Assembly (NCBI RefSeq): GCF_002224125.1
Contig: NZ_NCSM01000003.1
Location: 255,747 to 319,746 of the forward strand
Origin: Streptomyces sp. NBS 14/10
GTDB taxonomy: Bacteria > Actinomycetota > Actinomycetes > Streptomycetales > Streptomycetaceae
Direction: 5' to 3'
Length of the DNA stretch: 64,000 bases
A program made the translations under genes and the position numbers. This document shows, piece by piece, positions 51,310-60,803 of the stretch. Under the pieces are notes generated by a model that was given only the letters and a program-made list of their open reading frames with translations, was not told the DNA's origin and did no database searches. The stretch's first letter is position 1; each line of letters starts with the position of its first letter.

Positions 51310-52488
51310 ATGGCCACTGACAACACCGACGACCTGGTCCTCACCCCGCCCGAGCCCGTCGCCCCGGTGCCCAAGGAGAAGGCGGCCGGTCTGGTGCCGG
51401 TCGAGGACTCCGTACGGGACGAGATGGAGCGCCGCGCCTCCGAGTACGTGTCCACGCTGGCCGGCCTGGACGCCCGCTCCCCCGAGTTCGCCACCCGGAT
51501 CGGCGAGATCACCGCGCTCGGCGCGGGCGAGATGCGCGGCGCCGCCCAGCAGTCCAACCGGATGCTGGACCGCACCGTGCGCTCCCTCGCGCAGGGCGAC
51601 GGCGACGCGCAGACCCGGGTGTCGTCCTCGCTGGTCGAACTGCGCCGCACCGTCGAGGACCTGGACCCGCGCGACACCCAGCTGAAGGGCGCGCGCAAGC
51701 TGCTGTCCAAGCTGCCGGGCGGCAACAAGCTGCGCGACCACGTCGCCAAGTACGCCTCCGCCCAGGGCACCCTCAACAAGATCGTGGGCTCGCTGCGCGG
51801 CGGCCAGGACGAATTGCGCCGCGACAACGCCGCCCTGCACACCGAGCGCATCCGGCTCTGGGAGAGCATGGCCAAGCTCCAGGAGTACGCGGTGCTGGCC
51901 GACGCCCTGGACACGGCGGTGGAGCGGCAGATCACGGCCGTCGAGGCCACCGACCCGACCCAGGCGGACGCACTGCGCGCCGATGTCCTCTTCCCCGTAC
52001 GGCAGAAGCACCAGGACCTGCTGACGCAGCTCGCGGTGTGCGCGCAGGGGTATCTGGCGATGGACGTCGTACGCCGTAACAACGAGGAGCTGATCAAGGG
52101 CGTCGACCGGGCCGCGACCACCACCGTCTCGGCGCTGCGCATCGCGGTGATGCTGTCCTCCGCGCTGGAGAGCCAGCGCAAGGTGACCGAGCAGGTCAAC
52201 GCCCTGCGCGGGACGACCGAGGACCTGATCCGGGGCAATGCGGAGATGCTGGCCACCCAGAGCGGCGAGATCCAGCGGATCGCGGCCGACCCGGCGGTGG
52301 GCGTGGAGACGCTGCGCGGCGCGTTCCAGCAGATCTACCGGACGCTGGACGCGATCGACACCTACAAGGCGCGGGCGACCGAGTCGATGGCGACGACGGT
52401 GGAGGCCCTGACGGACGAGTTGCAGCAGGCGAGTGCGTATCTGGAGCGCACCCGCTCGGCGAGCGCTGCCGAGGGGAGCCTGCAGTGA
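51310..52488 (+). CDS. TelA/KlaA-family protein
   Basis: A 392-aa, largely helical cytoplasmic protein of the toxic-anion resistance (TelA) family: FATRIGEITALGAGEMRGAA, LLSKLPGGNKLRDHVAKYAS, LREDNAALHTERIRLWESM-like RRDNAALHTERIRLWESM, and a long C-terminal coiled region. Members occur in tellurite-resistance (ter/kla) loci and envelope-stress systems. ATG preceded by AGGGAG. It overlaps the next gene by four bases, so the unit is co-translated. Confidence 0.92.
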   Translation: MATDNTDDLVLTPPEPVAPVPKEKAAGLVPVEDSVRDEMERRASEYVSTLAGLDARSPEFATRIGEITALGAGEMRGAAQQSNRMLDRTVRSLAQGDGDAQTRVSSSLVELRRTVEDLDPRDTQLKGARKLLSKLPGGNKLRDHVAKYASAQGTLNKIVGSLRGGQDELRRDNAALHTERIRLWESMAKLQEYAVLADALDTAVERQITAVEATDPTQADALRADVLFPVRQKHQDLLTQLAVCAQGYLAMDVVRRNNEELIKGVDRAATTTVSALRIAVMLSSALESQRKVTEQVNALRGTTEDLIRGNAEMLATQSGEIQRIAADPAVGVETLRGAFQQIYRTLDAIDTYKARATESMATTVEALTDELQQASAYLERTRSASAAEGSLQ

Positions 52489-54122
52489 ACCCATCTCCTC
52501 GCGGGGTGCCCCGGCGCGCCTTCATGGCCCTCGGTCTGGCCGCCGTGCTGCCGGTGAGCGCCGCCTGCACCTCGGAAGATTCGGAGGACTCGGAAGACGC
52601 TGACAAGAAGGGGGGCGGCAAGCGCGCCCCCGGCACGCTGCGGATCCTGGCGAGCAGCGAGCTGACGGATATGAAGCCGGTGCTGGACGCGGCGCGCGAG
52701 GCGACCGGCGTCACCGTCGAGGCCACCTGGTCGGGCACCCAGGACGCGGTCGAGCGGGTGGCCTCCGGGAAGGCCGACGGGGCGTACGAGGCGATCTGGC
52801 TGTCGTCCAACGACTATCTGCGGCTGCGCCCGGAGACCGCCAAGAAGATCACCTCGGAGACGCCGGTGATGACGTCGCCGGTCGCCCTCGGCGTCAAGGC
52901 GGATGTGGTGCGGCGGCTGGGCTGGCATCCGGACCAGGTCACCTGGGCCCGCATCCACCAGGCGGTGGCCGACGGGAAGCTGACGTACGGGATGACCGAC
53001 CCGGTGCGCTCCAACTCCGGCTTCTCGGCGCTCATCTCGATCGCCTCGGGGCTGTCCGGCGCCCAGTCGGCGCTGCGCGACGCGGACGTACGGAAGGTCA
53101 CGCCGAAGCTCAAGGAGTTCTTCGCGGGGCAGAAGCTGACGTCCGGTTCGTCCGGGTGGCTGGCCCAGGCGTACACCCGGCGCGGCGATGTGGACGCCCT
53201 GATCAACTACGAGTCCGTCCTGCTGTCCCTGAACCGCGACCACCACACCGGCCTGACGGTGATCCGCCCCCAGGACGGCGTGGTGACCGCCGACTACCCG
53301 CTCACCGCGCTCGCCTCCGCGCCCCAGGACGCGCGGGACTCGGTCCGCGCGCTCACCGAGTATCTGCGGTCCACCGAGGCCCAGCGGATGCTGACCGAGC
53401 GGACCTTCCGGCGGCCCGTCGTCACCTCCGTACGGCCCGCCGCCCCGCTGTCCGCCGCCAAGCGGCGCGAACTGCCCTTCCCCGGCACCCGGTCGGTGGC
53501 CGACGGGCTGCTCGCCGCGTACGAGAACGAGCTGCGGCGGCCTTCGCGGACGGTGTACGTACTGGACACCTCCGGCTCGATGGAGGGCGACCGGCTCGAC
53601 CGGCTCAAGACGGCGCTGACCCAGCTGGCCGGCGCGGACGGCGCGGCCACCGGGGAGCGGTTCCGGGACCGGGAGGAGGTGACGCTGATGCCCTTCGGCT
53701 CCGAGGTGAAGGCGGTCCGTACGCATACGGTGCCCGAGGCCGACCCGGGCAAGGCGCTCGGCGCGATCCGCGCGGACGCCAAGGCGCTGACCGCCGACGG
53801 GGAGACCGCGATCTTCAGCAGTCTGCGGGAGGCGTACCGCCATCTCGCCGAGCGCGCCTCGGCCCTCGGGGACGACCGTTTCACCTCGATCGTGCTGATG
53901 ACGGACGGGGAGAACACGGCCGGGGACTCCGCCGACGACTTCGAGTCCTTCTACCGGCGCCTGCCCGGGGCACAGCGGACGACCCCTGTCTTCCCGATCC
54001 TCTTCGGCGACTCCGACCGCGGCGAGCTGGAGAACATCGCCTCCCTCACCGGCGGCCGGCTCTTCGACGCGACCAAGAGCTCGCTGGACCAGGCCTTCGA
54101 GGAGATCCGTGGCTACCAATAA
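52485..54122 (+). CDS. Lipoprotein with binding-protein domain fused to a VWA domain
   Basis: A 545-aa exported protein. N-terminal RRAFMALGLAAVLPVSAAC is a Tat-like lipoprotein signal. Residues about 45-330 form a family-1-type solute-binding fold (LRILASSELTDMKPVLDAAR, VRSNSGFSALISIAS). Residues about 345-545 form a von Willebrand A domain with MIDAS motif DTSGSMEGDR, a Thr in the GETAIF loop and MTDGENTAG. The fusion suggests metal-dependent protein binding at the cell surface. GTG overlaps telA by four bases. Confidence 0.93.
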   Translation: MNPSPRGVPRRAFMALGLAAVLPVSAACTSEDSEDSEDADKKGGGKRAPGTLRILASSELTDMKPVLDAAREATGVTVEATWSGTQDAVERVASGKADGAYEAIWLSSNDYLRLRPETAKKITSETPVMTSPVALGVKADVVRRLGWHPDQVTWARIHQAVADGKLTYGMTDPVRSNSGFSALISIASGLSGAQSALRDADVRKVTPKLKEFFAGQKLTSGSSGWLAQAYTRRGDVDALINYESVLLSLNRDHHTGLTVIRPQDGVVTADYPLTALASAPQDARDSVRALTEYLRSTEAQRMLTERTFRRPVVTSVRPAAPLSAAKRRELPFPGTRSVADGLLAAYENELRRPSRTVYVLDTSGSMEGDRLDRLKTALTQLAGADGAATGERFRDREEVTLMPFGSEVKAVRTHTVPEADPGKALGAIRADAKALTADGETAIFSSLREAYRHLAERASALGDDRFTSIVLMTDGENTAGDSADDFESFYRRLPGAQRTTPVFPILFGDSDRGELENIASLTGGRLFDATKSSLDQAFEEIRGYQ

Positions 54123-54735
54123 GGCCGGTGTGAGCAATAAGGTCCTGCGCTATCTGGAGTCCCGTAAGAACATCGCCGGCAGCGCGGCGGGGGTCGCGGG
54201 CCTGGCTCTCACCTTCACCGGCCTCGCGGGCGCCTACTGGCCGGTGGTGGTGGTCGGCCTGTACGGCGCGGGCGCGCTGATCGCCCCGCCCGAGCGGCCC
54301 GCGGCGCCGGACTTCGCCGACCCGGCCCGAGAACTGGACGCCCTGCGGGAGGACTTCACGCGGCTGCGGGACTATCTCGGCGAGGTCGAACTGCCGCCCG
54401 CGGCCTCCGGCCGGCTCACCGAGCTGGACGGGCTGCTGGCGGCGCTGCTCGACCCGGAGCTGGCGGGCGAGGCGCTGATGCTCGACCCGGAGGGGACGTA
54501 CGCGCTGTCGCGGATCATCCGCCACGACGTCCCCGAGGCCGTCGACACATACGCCCGCACCCGCTGGTGGACCCGGCTCGCCCCGGGCGCTGACCCGCCC
54601 GAGCGCCATCTGGAGCGCCAGCTGACGCTGCTGTTCGACGAGGCGAACGCGATGGCCTCGGCCCTGCGGGAGGCGGAGGCCCGCCGGCAGCAGACGCATA
54701 CGCGGTACCTGGAGGACCGGGGGCGCAACAACTGA
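54109..54735 (+). CDS. Hypothetical membrane protein of the TelA/VWA operon
   Basis: A 208-aa protein. Residues 20-60 hold two close hydrophobic segments (NIAGSAAGVAGLALTFTGLA, YWPVVVVGLYGAGALIAPP); the remainder is an acidic helical cytoplasmic domain ending in QLTLLFDEANAMASALREAE. GTG 54109 lies 14 bp inside the VWA gene. No known family was recognised; co-translation indicates a structural or signalling role with TelA and the VWA lipoprotein. Confidence 0.85.
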   Translation: MATNKAGVSNKVLRYLESRKNIAGSAAGVAGLALTFTGLAGAYWPVVVVGLYGAGALIAPPERPAAPDFADPARELDALREDFTRLRDYLGEVELPPAASGRLTELDGLLAALLDPELAGEALMLDPEGTYALSRIIRHDVPEAVDTYARTRWWTRLAPGADPPERHLERQLTLLFDEANAMASALREAEARRQQTHTRYLEDRGRNN

Positions 54736-54832
54736 AGCCGCCCGGAGGGGGTGCCGGCGGGCGATCGGACGGCCATTAGGATCCGATCGGCCCGGCGTGC
54801 ACGGCGGGCCTCGGTACAACGGGGAGCACCAT

Positions 54833-55546
54833 ATGAAGAAAAGAACCGGCGGAATCGCCCTGGCCGCCGCCATCGGGACGGTATTCGCCACGGCCTCGAC
54901 CGCGAGCGCCGCGAACGAGGGCGTGGGCTGGAAGCTGGAGTCCGGCTCGCCGTACTACATCACCAATCTGCAGCACAACAGCACGTACACCCTCTCCTTC
55001 GTGACGCAGAAGTCGCAGAGCTGGCTCACCGCGTATCTGAAGGTTCCGGTCCAGCAGCTCAACGCCATGCCGGAGGTGAAGAACGCGGGAATCAAGTTCG
55101 TGCTGTCCACCAAGATCGAGGGCGGGACGAATTACAACAACAAGAAGTACTGCGCCGGGCCGCAGAACCACATCATGTTTCTGCTGAAGTACCGGCCGAT
55201 GGGGAAGGCGGGCATGTCGCACGCCCTTCCCTGCTACAACACCCGGAACCATTCCGCCTGGGGCGGATATGTCGAGATGGACACCGAGTACTGGACCAGT
55301 ACCGGCAAGGAAAACACCTGGTTCGGCTCGAACAAGGCCAAGGCCCATGCGATGACCCTCAACGCGGTCACCCATGAGCTGGGCCACATGATGGGTCTTG
55401 ACCACCCGGACCCGTCCAAGTTCAGCCCGAACGAGAACCGGCCGGTCATGGCCTCGCCGAACGGCGGCTATCTGAACACCAACGGCGGCAAGTTCACGGC
55501 CGCGGACCAGCGCGGCGTCAAGAAGCTGGTCTCCAACGGCGGCTGA
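54833..55546 (+). CDS. Secreted metzincin-like zinc metalloprotease
   Basis: A 237-aa exported protein: signal KKRTGGIALAAAIGTVFATA with AxA cleavage, then a domain with the zinc motif THELGHMMGLDHP (HExxHxxGxxH, about 192-202) and a following VMASPNGG Met-turn. That pattern is metzincin. It differs from snapalysins of the genus, which have Asp as the third ligand, so the family assignment is open. GGGGAG precedes ATG 54833. A 16-bp tandem duplication covers the stop codon. Confidence 0.85.
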   Translation: MKKRTGGIALAAAIGTVFATASTASAANEGVGWKLESGSPYYITNLQHNSTYTLSFVTQKSQSWLTAYLKVPVQQLNAMPEVKNAGIKFVLSTKIEGGTNYNNKKYCAGPQNHIMFLLKYRPMGKAGMSHALPCYNTRNHSAWGGYVEMDTEYWTSTGKENTWFGSNKAKAHAMTLNAVTHELGHMMGLDHPDPSKFSPNENRPVMASPNGGYLNTNGGKFTAADQRGVKKLVSNGG

Positions 55547-55564
55547 CGCCAACGGCGGCTGACG
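55533..55564 (+). repeat. 16-bp tandem duplication across a stop codon
   Basis: CCAACGGCGGCTGACG occurs exactly twice in tandem (55533-55548, 55549-55564); the first includes the metalloprotease stop codon. Confidence 0.85.
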
Positions 55565-55579
55565 CGCCACAACGAGGCC

Positions 55580-55608
55580 GGGCCCCGCACCACCTGGGTG
55601 CGGGGCCC
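55580..55608. terminator. Strong terminator between metalloprotease and pckG
   Basis: GGGCCCCGCACC and GGTGCGGGGCCC form a 12-bp perfect stem with a short loop, followed on the plus strand by TTT. It serves the metalloprotease gene and could also stop pckG transcription. Confidence 0.9.
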
Positions 55609-55647
55609 TTTGCCTGAGACGGCGGAGCTGTCGCTCGCGACTGTCGC

Positions 55648-57477
55648 TCAGCCCAGGCGCTCGACGAGCGCGCGGTGCTCGTCCCACATCTCCTGCGGCG
55701 TGTGGTCGCCGAAGGTGCGCAGGTGGTCGGGGACCAGCGCCGCCTCCTCGCGCCATACGTCCTTGTCGACGGTCAGCAGCAGGTCGAGGTCGGCGTCGGG
55801 GATGTCCAGGCCCTCGGTGTCCAGCGCCTCGCGGGTCGGCAGCACGCCGATCGCGGTCTCCACGCCCTCGGCCTTGCCGTCGAGGCGGTCGACGATCCAC
55901 TTGAGCACACGGCTGTTCTCACCGAAGCCCGGCCATACGAACCGGCCCTCGGCGTCCTTGCGGAACCAGTTCACGTAGTAGATCTTCGGCAGCTTGGCCT
56001 GGTCGGCGGTCTTGCCGACCTTCACCCAGTGGGCCATGTAGTCGCCCATGTTGTAGCCGCAGAACGGCAGCATGGCGAACGGGTCGCGGCGCAGCTCGCC
56101 GACCTTGCCCTCGGCCGCGGCGGTCTTCTCGCTGGCCACGTTGGCGCCGAGGAAGACGCCGTGCTGCCAGTCGAAGGACTCGGTGACCAGCGGCACCGCG
56201 CTGGCGCGCCGGCCGCCGAACAGGATCGCCGAGATCGGCACGCCCTTGGGGTCCTCCCACTCGGGCGCGATGATCGGGCACTGCCCGGCGGGCACGGTGA
56301 AGCGGGCGTTGGGGTGGGCGGCGGGGGTGCCGGACTCGGGCGTCCAGTCGTTGCCCTTCCAGTCGGTGAGGTGCGCGGGCGCGTCCTCGGTCATGCCCTC
56401 CCACCACACATCGCCGTCGTCGGTGAGCGCGACGTTGGTGAAGACCGAGTTGCCCCACAGGGTCTTCATGGCGTTGGCGTTGGTGTGCTCACCGGTGCCG
56501 GGCGCGACGCCGAAGAAGCCCGCCTCGGGGTTGATCGCGTACAGCTGGCCGTCCTCGCCGAACCGCATCCAGGCGATGTCGTCGCCGATGGTCTCGACCG
56601 TCCAGCCGTGGATGGTCGGCTCCAGCATGGCGAGGTTGGTCTTGCCGCAGGCGCTCGGGAAGGCCGCCGCGACGTACTTGGCCTCGCCGCGCGGCGGGGT
56701 GAGCTTGAGGATCAGCATGTGCTCGGCGAGCCAGCCCTCGTCGCGGGCCATGACGGAGGCGATGCGCAGCGCGTAGCACTTCTTGCCGAGCAGCGCGTTG
56801 CCGCCGTAGCCGGAGCCGTACGACCAGATCTCCCGGCTCTCGGGGAAGTGGGAGATGTACTTAGTGCTGTTGCACGGCCACGGGACGTCGGCCTGACCGG
56901 CCTCCAGCGGGGCGCCGAGGGTGTGCACGGCCTTGACGAAGAAGCCCTGGTCACCGAGGACGTCGAGGACGTCCTGACCCATGCGGGTCATGGTGCGCAT
57001 GGAGACGGCGACGTACGCGGAGTCGGTGATCTCCACGCCGATCGCGGACAGCGGCGAGCCGAGCGGGCCCATGCAGAACGGCACCACGTACATGGTCCGG
57101 CCGCGCATCGAACCCCGGAAGACGCCCTTTTCCCCGGAGAAGATCTCGCGCATTTCGTCCGGGTGTTTCCAGTGGTTGGTCGGGCCCGCGTCCTGCTCGC
57201 GCTCGGAGCATATGAAGGTGCGGTCCTCGACGCGCGCCACGTCCGTGGGGTCGGAGGCGGCGTAGTACGAGTTCGGCCGCTTGATCGGATCGAGCCGCTG
57301 GAACGTTCCCTTCTCCACGAGCTCCGCGCACAGTCGCTCGTACTCCGCCTCCGAGCCGTCGCACCACACCACCCGGTCGGGCTGGGTGAGCTCGGCGATC
57401 TCGCCGACCCAGGAGATCAGCTCCTGGTGGCTGGTGGGGGCTGCGGTGGTTGAGGAAGCCACATTGCTGGGCGCCAC
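55648..57477 (-). CDS. pckG: Phosphoenolpyruvate carboxykinase (GTP)
   Basis: A 609-aa cytosolic GTP-dependent PEPCK converting oxaloacetate to PEP for gluconeogenesis. Family features: [13 protein letters not shown] (kinase-1a P-loop, about 275-285), the reactive Cys in that loop, GDDIAWMRF (kinase-2-like metal site), [12 protein letters not shown] and [16 protein letters not shown]. The length fits bacterial GTP enzymes. GTG 57477 follows GGAG; the 280-bp gap to the divergent hemolysin-type gene holds both promoters. Confidence 0.97.
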   Translation of the reverse strand: MAPSNVASSTTAAPTSHQELISWVGEIAELTQPDRVVWCDGSEAEYERLCAELVEKGTFQRLDPIKRPNSYYAASDPTDVARVEDRTFICSEREQDAGPTNHWKHPDEMREIFSGEKGVFRGSMRGRTMYVVPFCMGPLGSPLSAIGVEITDSAYVAVSMRTMTRMGQDVLDVLGDQGFFVKAVHTLGAPLEAGQADVPWPCNSTKYISHFPESREIWSYGSGYGGNALLGKKCYALRIASVMARDEGWLAEHMLILKLTPPRGEAKYVAAAFPSACGKTNLAMLEPTIHGWTVETIGDDIAWMRFGEDGQLYAINPEAGFFGVAPGTGEHTNANAMKTLWGNSVFTNVALTDDGDVWWEGMTEDAPAHLTDWKGNDWTPESGTPAAHPNARFTVPAGQCPIIAPEWEDPKGVPISAILFGGRRASAVPLVTESFDWQHGVFLGANVASEKTAAAEGKVGELRRDPFAMLPFCGYNMGDYMAHWVKVGKTADQAKLPKIYYVNWFRKDAEGRFVWPGFGENSRVLKWIVDRLDGKAEGVETAIGVLPTREALDTEGLDIPDADLDLLLTVDKDVWREEAALVPDHLRTFGDHTPQEMWDEHRALVERLG

Positions 57478-57735
57478 GATCGCTCCATTCCGCCGGGACC
57501 GCTCCGGTCCGGCGTCACTGATTGAGGGTTTGGCCGGATATGTGCACTCATACCCGCCCTATGCGTTTTTCGATGTTCGGGAGTTTTGGGAGTTATGGAG
57601 ACAGCTACCCCTTGGGGGCTGCGACCCGGATGCTCAGCTCATCCGGTGCCGACCGCGCTCATTTGATCATCCGACGGCTCGGGCAATCTGTCCAGTGGGC
57701 GCAGGGTGACCATCACCACTCGAAACAGGGGGGTA

Positions 57736-57753
57736 ACCTACGGTGGCGTAGGT
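57736..57753. promoter_or_regulatory. Palindrome upstream of the hemolysin III-type gene
   Basis: ACCTACG-GTGG-CGTAGGT is a perfect 7-base inverted repeat ending 12 bases before ATG 57766. Its closeness to the start suggests an operator or an RNA leader hairpin. Confidence 0.55.
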
Positions 57754-57765
57754 AGCATGTGCGCC

Positions 57766-58479
57766 ATGACTGCCGCCGTACCTGATCCCACCGTTGACGC
57801 TCCGGTTGACACCACGACAGGGCCCCCGGCAGCTCCGCCGGTCCCGGTCAAGCCACGACTGCGTGGGTGGCTGCACGCCGGCATGTTTCCCGCCGCGCTC
57901 ATCGCCGGCGTGGTCCTCACCGCCCTCGCGGACAGTCCGCGCGGACGCCTGGCCTGCGGCATCTTCACCCTCACCGCCTGCGCGCTGTTCGGCGTGAGCG
58001 CCCTCTACCACCGGGGCGACTGGGGCCCGCGCGCCGCGGCCGTGCTGCGCCGGCTGGACCACGCCAATATCTTCCTGATCATCGCGGGCAGCTATACACC
58101 CTTCACGCTGCTGCTTCTGCCCGACGGCAAGCAGCAGTTGCTGCTGTGGCTGGTGTGGGTGGGGGCGCTCGCCGGGATCGCCTTCCGGGTCTTCTGGGTC
58201 GGCGCCCCGCGCTGGCTCTACACCCCCTGCTATATCGCCCTGGGCTGGGCCGCGGTCTTCTTCCTGCCCGATTTCCTGCGTACCGGCGGCCTCGCCGTGA
58301 TGACGCTGATCGTCGTCGGCGGGCTGCTCTACAGCGTGGGTGCGGTGGTCTACGGCACCAAGCGCCCCAACCCCTCACCGCGCTGGTTCGGCTTCCATGA
58401 GGTGTTCCACTCCTTCACGCTGGCCGCCTTCGTCGTCCACTACGTGGGCATTTCCCTGGTGGCCTATCAGCACGCCTGA
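57766..58479 (+). CDS. Hemolysin III-family membrane protein (PAQR-like)
   Basis: A 237-aa protein with seven hydrophobic spans. SALYHRGDWGPRAAAVLRRLDHANIF carries the conserved His/Asp motif (YH..., RLDH), and FHEVFHSFTLAAFVVHYVG has the other conserved histidines of the PAQR/HlyIII family. Bacterial members are inner-membrane proteins of unclear function, not demonstrated lysins here. ATG 57766 or 57757 may be the start. Confidence 0.93.
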   Translation: MTAAVPDPTVDAPVDTTTGPPAAPPVPVKPRLRGWLHAGMFPAALIAGVVLTALADSPRGRLACGIFTLTACALFGVSALYHRGDWGPRAAAVLRRLDHANIFLIIAGSYTPFTLLLLPDGKQQLLLWLVWVGALAGIAFRVFWVGAPRWLYTPCYIALGWAAVFFLPDFLRTGGLAVMTLIVVGGLLYSVGAVVYGTKRPNPSPRWFGFHEVFHSFTLAAFVVHYVGISLVAYQHA

Positions 58480-58518
58480 CCACCCCCACCCACTATCGAT
58501 TGACAGCCCGCATCTTTT

Positions 58519-58548
58519 GAGAGTTACTGTCACTTGACGGTGACTCTC
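58519..58548. promoter_or_regulatory. Operator-like 30-bp dyad before the MFS gene
   Basis: GAGAGTTACTGTCA (58519-58532) and TGACGGTGACTCTC (58535-58548) are inverted arms matching at 12 of 14 positions around CT. It ends 11 bases before the MFS start. The downstream TetR regulator is the natural ligand. Confidence 0.7.
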
Positions 58549-58559
58549 GGAGGTGTGTC

Positions 58560-60155
58560 ATGTTCGCTGTTCCGGATGCCCGGGATGTCCCGGACCCGCG
58601 GCGCTGGTGGGCGCTCGGGGCCCTCGTCGTGGCCCTGCTCGTACTCGGCTTCGATACGACGATCCTCAACATCGCCCTGCCACAGATGGCCACGGCGCTC
58701 GGCGCCGACACCGGCGAACAGCAGTGGATCGCCGACTCGTACACCCTCGTCTTCGCCGCCGGAATGCTCCCGGCCGGTCTCCTCGGCGATCGGTTCGGCC
58801 GCCGTACGATGCTGGTGGCGGGCCTGGGGATCTTCCTGGTCGGCTCGGTCGTCGGCACCCTCGTGGACTCCGTGGCCCTCGTCATCGCCGCCCGCGTGAT
58901 CATGGGCCTGGGCGCCGCGCTGGTCTCCCCGCTGTCCCTGGCCGTCGTGCCCACCTTCTTCGGCCCCGAGGAGCGCGCCAAGGCCATCGGGGCCCTCAGC
59001 GCGGCCGCCGCGCTCGGCATGCCGCTGGGACCGCTGGTCGGCGGCTGGCTCCTGGACCACTTCTGGTGGGGCTCGGTCTTCCTGATCAACATCCCCATGG
59101 CCGCGATCGCCATGGTCGTCTGCCTGTTCCTGCTCCCCGAGTCCCGCGACCCGGCCGCCCCCAAGGTCGCGTCCGCCAGCACCGCCCTGAGCGCCGGCGG
59201 GCTCGCCACGCTCGTCTACGGCTTCATCGAGGCCCCGCACCGGGGCTGGTCCGACCCGCTCATCTGCACCATGTTCGCCGCGTCGGCGGCGCTGCTGACC
59301 GGCCTCGTACTGCGCGAGCGGCAGGCCGTACGCCCCATGCTCGACCTGCCGCTGCTGCGCCGGCCCGCCTTCCTGTGGAGCGCCGTCACCGCCACGCTGG
59401 TGAGCTTCTGCCTGCTGGGCCTGCTGTTCGTCCTGCCGCAGTACCTCCAGGCCGTGGTCGGCTACGACGCCTTCGGCACCGGGCTGCGGCTGCTGCCCAT
59501 GATGGGCGGGCTGCTGATCTCCGCCCGCACGGCCGCCCCGCTCGCCGCGCGCTTCGGGGCCCGGCCCGTCATCGCCGGCGGGCTGCTGGTGATCGCCGCG
59601 GCCGCGTTCCTCGGCTCGCGCACCCAGGTGGACGACGGCTACGGCATGACCGCGCTCTGGCTGTCGCTCACCGGCCTGGGCTTCGGCTTCGGCATCGTCC
59701 CGGCCATGGACGCGGCCCTCGGCTCGCTGCCCAAGGACCGCGAGGGCACCGGCTCGGGGCTCCTCATGACGCTGCGGCAGGTCGGCGGCGCCCTCGGGAT
59801 CGCCCTGCTCGGCAGCCTGCTCGCGGACGCGTACGACGACCGGCTGGACACCACCGGACTGCCGCCGGGCGCGGCGGATGTCGCCGGCGACTCGGTCGTC
59901 GCCGCCCGGCTGCTGGCCGAGCGCCTGCACAGCCCCGAGCTCGCGGCCTCCGCCGACCGCGCCTTCGTCCACGGCATGGACCTCACCCTGCTGGTCACCG
60001 CCGCCGTCTCGCTCGCCGCGGCCGTCCTGACGGCGCTCTTCATGCCGGGCCGGGGCGCGCGGAACGCACAAGAGCAGAACGCACAAGAGACGCAGGACGG
60101 GCCGGACACCGAGGCACCGGCCATGGCCCAGGAGCGCACTGATGCCCGACAATGA
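58560..60155 (+). CDS. MFS drug-efflux transporter, DHA2 (14-span) type
   Basis: A 531-aa inner-membrane proton antiporter with about 14 spans. Motif A GDRFGRRTML and the N-terminal FDTTILNIALPQMATALGAD are DHA2/EmrB-QacA hallmarks; LAERLRRPEF-like end regions are cytoplasmic. A NAQEQNAQE repeat near the C-terminus comes from a 13-bp DNA duplication (GAACGCACAAGAG). ATG preceded by GGAGG. The stop overlaps the TetR start (ATGA). Confidence 0.94.
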   Translation: MFAVPDARDVPDPRRWWALGALVVALLVLGFDTTILNIALPQMATALGADTGEQQWIADSYTLVFAAGMLPAGLLGDRFGRRTMLVAGLGIFLVGSVVGTLVDSVALVIAARVIMGLGAALVSPLSLAVVPTFFGPEERAKAIGALSAAAALGMPLGPLVGGWLLDHFWWGSVFLINIPMAAIAMVVCLFLLPESRDPAAPKVASASTALSAGGLATLVYGFIEAPHRGWSDPLICTMFAASAALLTGLVLRERQAVRPMLDLPLLRRPAFLWSAVTATLVSFCLLGLLFVLPQYLQAVVGYDAFGTGLRLLPMMGGLLISARTAAPLAARFGARPVIAGGLLVIAAAAFLGSRTQVDDGYGMTALWLSLTGLGFGFGIVPAMDAALGSLPKDREGTGSGLLMTLRQVGGALGIALLGSLLADAYDDRLDTTGLPPGAADVAGDSVVAARLLAERLHSPELAASADRAFVHGMDLTLLVTAAVSLAAAVLTALFMPGRGARNAQEQNAQETQDGPDTEAPAMAQERTDARQ

Positions 60156-60772
60156 GTTTCATGGCACGTACCACCCCCACGGCCCCGCCCAAGCTCGGAC
60201 TGCGTGAGCGCAAGAAGATCCAGACCCGGCAGGCGATCCGGCGCGCCGCGTACCGGCTCTTCCAGGAACAGGGGTACGACGCCACCCCGGTCGACCAGAT
60301 CGCGGAGGCCGCGGACGTCTCCCCGAGCACGGTCTTCCGCTACTTCCCCACCAAGGAGGACATCGTCCTCACGGACGAGTACGACCCGCTCATCCTGGAG
60401 GCGCTGCGCGCCCGGCCCCTCGACGAGCCGCCGGTGGTCTCCCTGCGCCGCGCCCTCGTCGATCTGATCCGCCAGTACGCCGAGGACGCCCGCGGGGAGT
60501 TGGAGATCAGGCTGACGCTGATCCGGCAGGTCCCCGCGCTGCGCGGGCGGATGAGCGAGGGCATGACCCAGACCCGCGACATGCTCGGCGAGGTGATGGC
60601 CGAGCGCAGCGGGCGGGCGGCGGACGACCTCGATGTGCGGGTGGTCGTGGCGGCCTTCCTCGCGGCGGTGCAGGAAGCGATCTTCTACTGCTTCGACCGC
60701 GGGCGGATCGAGGACATCGAGAAGGAGATCGACCGCGCGCTGGAGATCCTGGCCCGCGGCCTGACCCTGTAG
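60152..60772 (+). CDS. TetR-family repressor of the MFS gene
   Basis: A 206-aa regulator: RERKKIQTRQAIRRAAYRLF and QIAEAADVSPSTVFRYFPTK form the TetR HTH, followed by a helical ligand domain. The start is coupled to the MFS gene by ATGA overlap. It probably binds the dyad at 58519-58548 and is released by the transporter's substrate. An internal ATG at 60161 is an alternative start. Confidence 0.93.
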   Translation: MSFMARTTPTAPPKLGLRERKKIQTRQAIRRAAYRLFQEQGYDATPVDQIAEAADVSPSTVFRYFPTKEDIVLTDEYDPLILEALRARPLDEPPVVSLRRALVDLIRQYAEDARGELEIRLTLIRQVPALRGRMSEGMTQTRDMLGEVMAERSGRAADDLDVRVVVAAFLAAVQEAIFYCFDRGRIEDIEKEIDRALEILARGLTL

Positions 60773-60803
60773 CCCCCCTGTAGCCCCCGTTCCGGGCCCG
60801 GGC

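Noticed and set aside
51310..52488. Calling this operon a tellurite-resistance locus
   Set aside because: TelA similarity alone does not show tellurite resistance; no terB/C/D/E/Z genes are present and the neighbours are surface proteins.
54833..55546. Snapalysin assignment for the small secreted protease
   Set aside because: Snapalysins have HExxHxxGxxD; this protein has a third histidine and a different surrounding sequence.
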